Assembly (NCBI GenBank): GCA_945957495.1
Contig: CAMFLG010000193.1
Span: forward strand, 1 to 6,334
From: an uncultured Pseudorhodobacter sp.
GTDB lineage: Bacteria > Pseudomonadota > Alphaproteobacteria > Rhodobacterales > Rhodobacteraceae
DNA: 6,334 bases
Reading direction: 5' to 3'
Shown: one piece after another, positions 6,160 to 6,334 of the stretch
How positions within the stretch are numbered: position 1 is the stretch's first letter
Layout of the letters: every line of letters starts with the position of its first letter
The notes under the pieces: model-generated
What the model saw: the letters and a program-made list of their open reading frames with translations, nothing else
Told to the model about the DNA's origin: nothing
Databases searched by the model: none
Program-made: the position numbers and the translations under genes

Positions 6160-6334
6160 TCAGATTTTTCGCGTCAACAGGGCAAGGAAAAACCCATCCG
6201 CCCCCGAAAGCGGCGAAAACCGCTGCTGTCCCGTGCAGGTCCAGCCGGGATGCCGGGCCAGAAACGCCGCGATCTGCGCCTCGTCCTCTTCGACCAGCAT
6301 CGAGCAGGTCGCATAGGCCAGCATACCCTTGGCC
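6160..6334 (-). CDS. RsmB/Sun-family rRNA cytosine-C5 methyltransferase, C-terminal 57 codons (partial)
   Basis: Only the end of the gene is inside the window, reading AKGMLAYATCSMLVEEDEAQ and ending GADGFFLALLTRKI before TGA at 6162-6160. The segment YATCSMLVEEDE is motif VI of SAM-dependent m5C RNA methyltransferases (typically Y-S/A-T-C-S-x-L-x-x-E-E-N), whose TC cysteine, tenth visible residue here, is the nucleophile that attacks cytosine. The final DGFFLALL-R stretch is the usual last strand of the fold. E. coli RsmB makes m5C967 in 16S rRNA; Rhodobacterales carry several related genes, so the exact ortholog and target base are not certain. The SAM-binding motifs and the motif IV PC cysteine lie beyond base 6334. 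It runs in the same direction as cckA, 113 bp upstream, and no terminator is evident between them. Confidence 0.9.
   Translation of the reverse strand, partial: AKGMLAYATCSMLVEEDEAQIAAFLARHPGWTCTGQQRFSPLSGADGFFLALLTRKI

Noticed and set aside
6140..6160. Terminator for the methyltransferase gene near ACCTTTGGGT
   Set aside because: Only about a 3-bp stem is possible and no T run follows directly, so it does not qualify.
6205..6225. AGCGG/CCGCT hairpin near 6210-6225
   Set aside because: It lies inside the methyltransferase coding sequence, is only 5 bp long, and lacks a T run; it is expected by chance in GC-rich DNA.

Overview
The window looks like a core chromosomal segment of an alphaproteobacterium of the Rhodobacter/Roseobacter group (Rhodobacterales). 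This rests on the high GC content, the characteristic RecA and AlaRS sequences, a CckA-type hybrid kinase with two N-terminal membrane helices, a LexA box of the alphaproteobacterial direct-repeat type at recA, and a CtrA-type box before cckA. Genus and species cannot be told from this sequence alone.

Layout, from right to left along the mostly minus-strand genes: the last 57 codons of an RsmB-family rRNA cytosine-C5 methyltransferase (6334-6160); a 113-bp intergenic region holding a full CtrA-type box, two GANTC sites and a strong ribosome binding site; cckA (6046-3758, GTG start); a lone plus-strand gene for a small sulfotransferase-like protein (3161-3754), which ends 3 bp from the cckA stop; a 188-bp divergent regulatory region with a recA promoter, an SOS box inside a long imperfect palindrome and a weaker CtrA-like box; recA (2972-1905); a strong rho-independent terminator (1880-1843); and the first 584 codons of alaS (1752-1), cut by the window edge.

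The genes fall into DNA repair (recA), translation (alaS, rRNA methyltransferase) and cell-cycle or lifestyle control (cckA, the top of the CckA-ChpT-CtrA phosphorelay). The regulatory DNA suggests that recA is under LexA control and that cckA may receive feedback from CtrA, its own output regulator. The sulfotransferase-like gene is the only one without an obvious established role.

No CRISPR array, insertion sequence, tRNA, prophage or defence system is visible. No intergenic stretch exceeds 300 bp. I find no evidence of a wholly new system; the points of interest are regulatory sites and the uncharacterised small protein.
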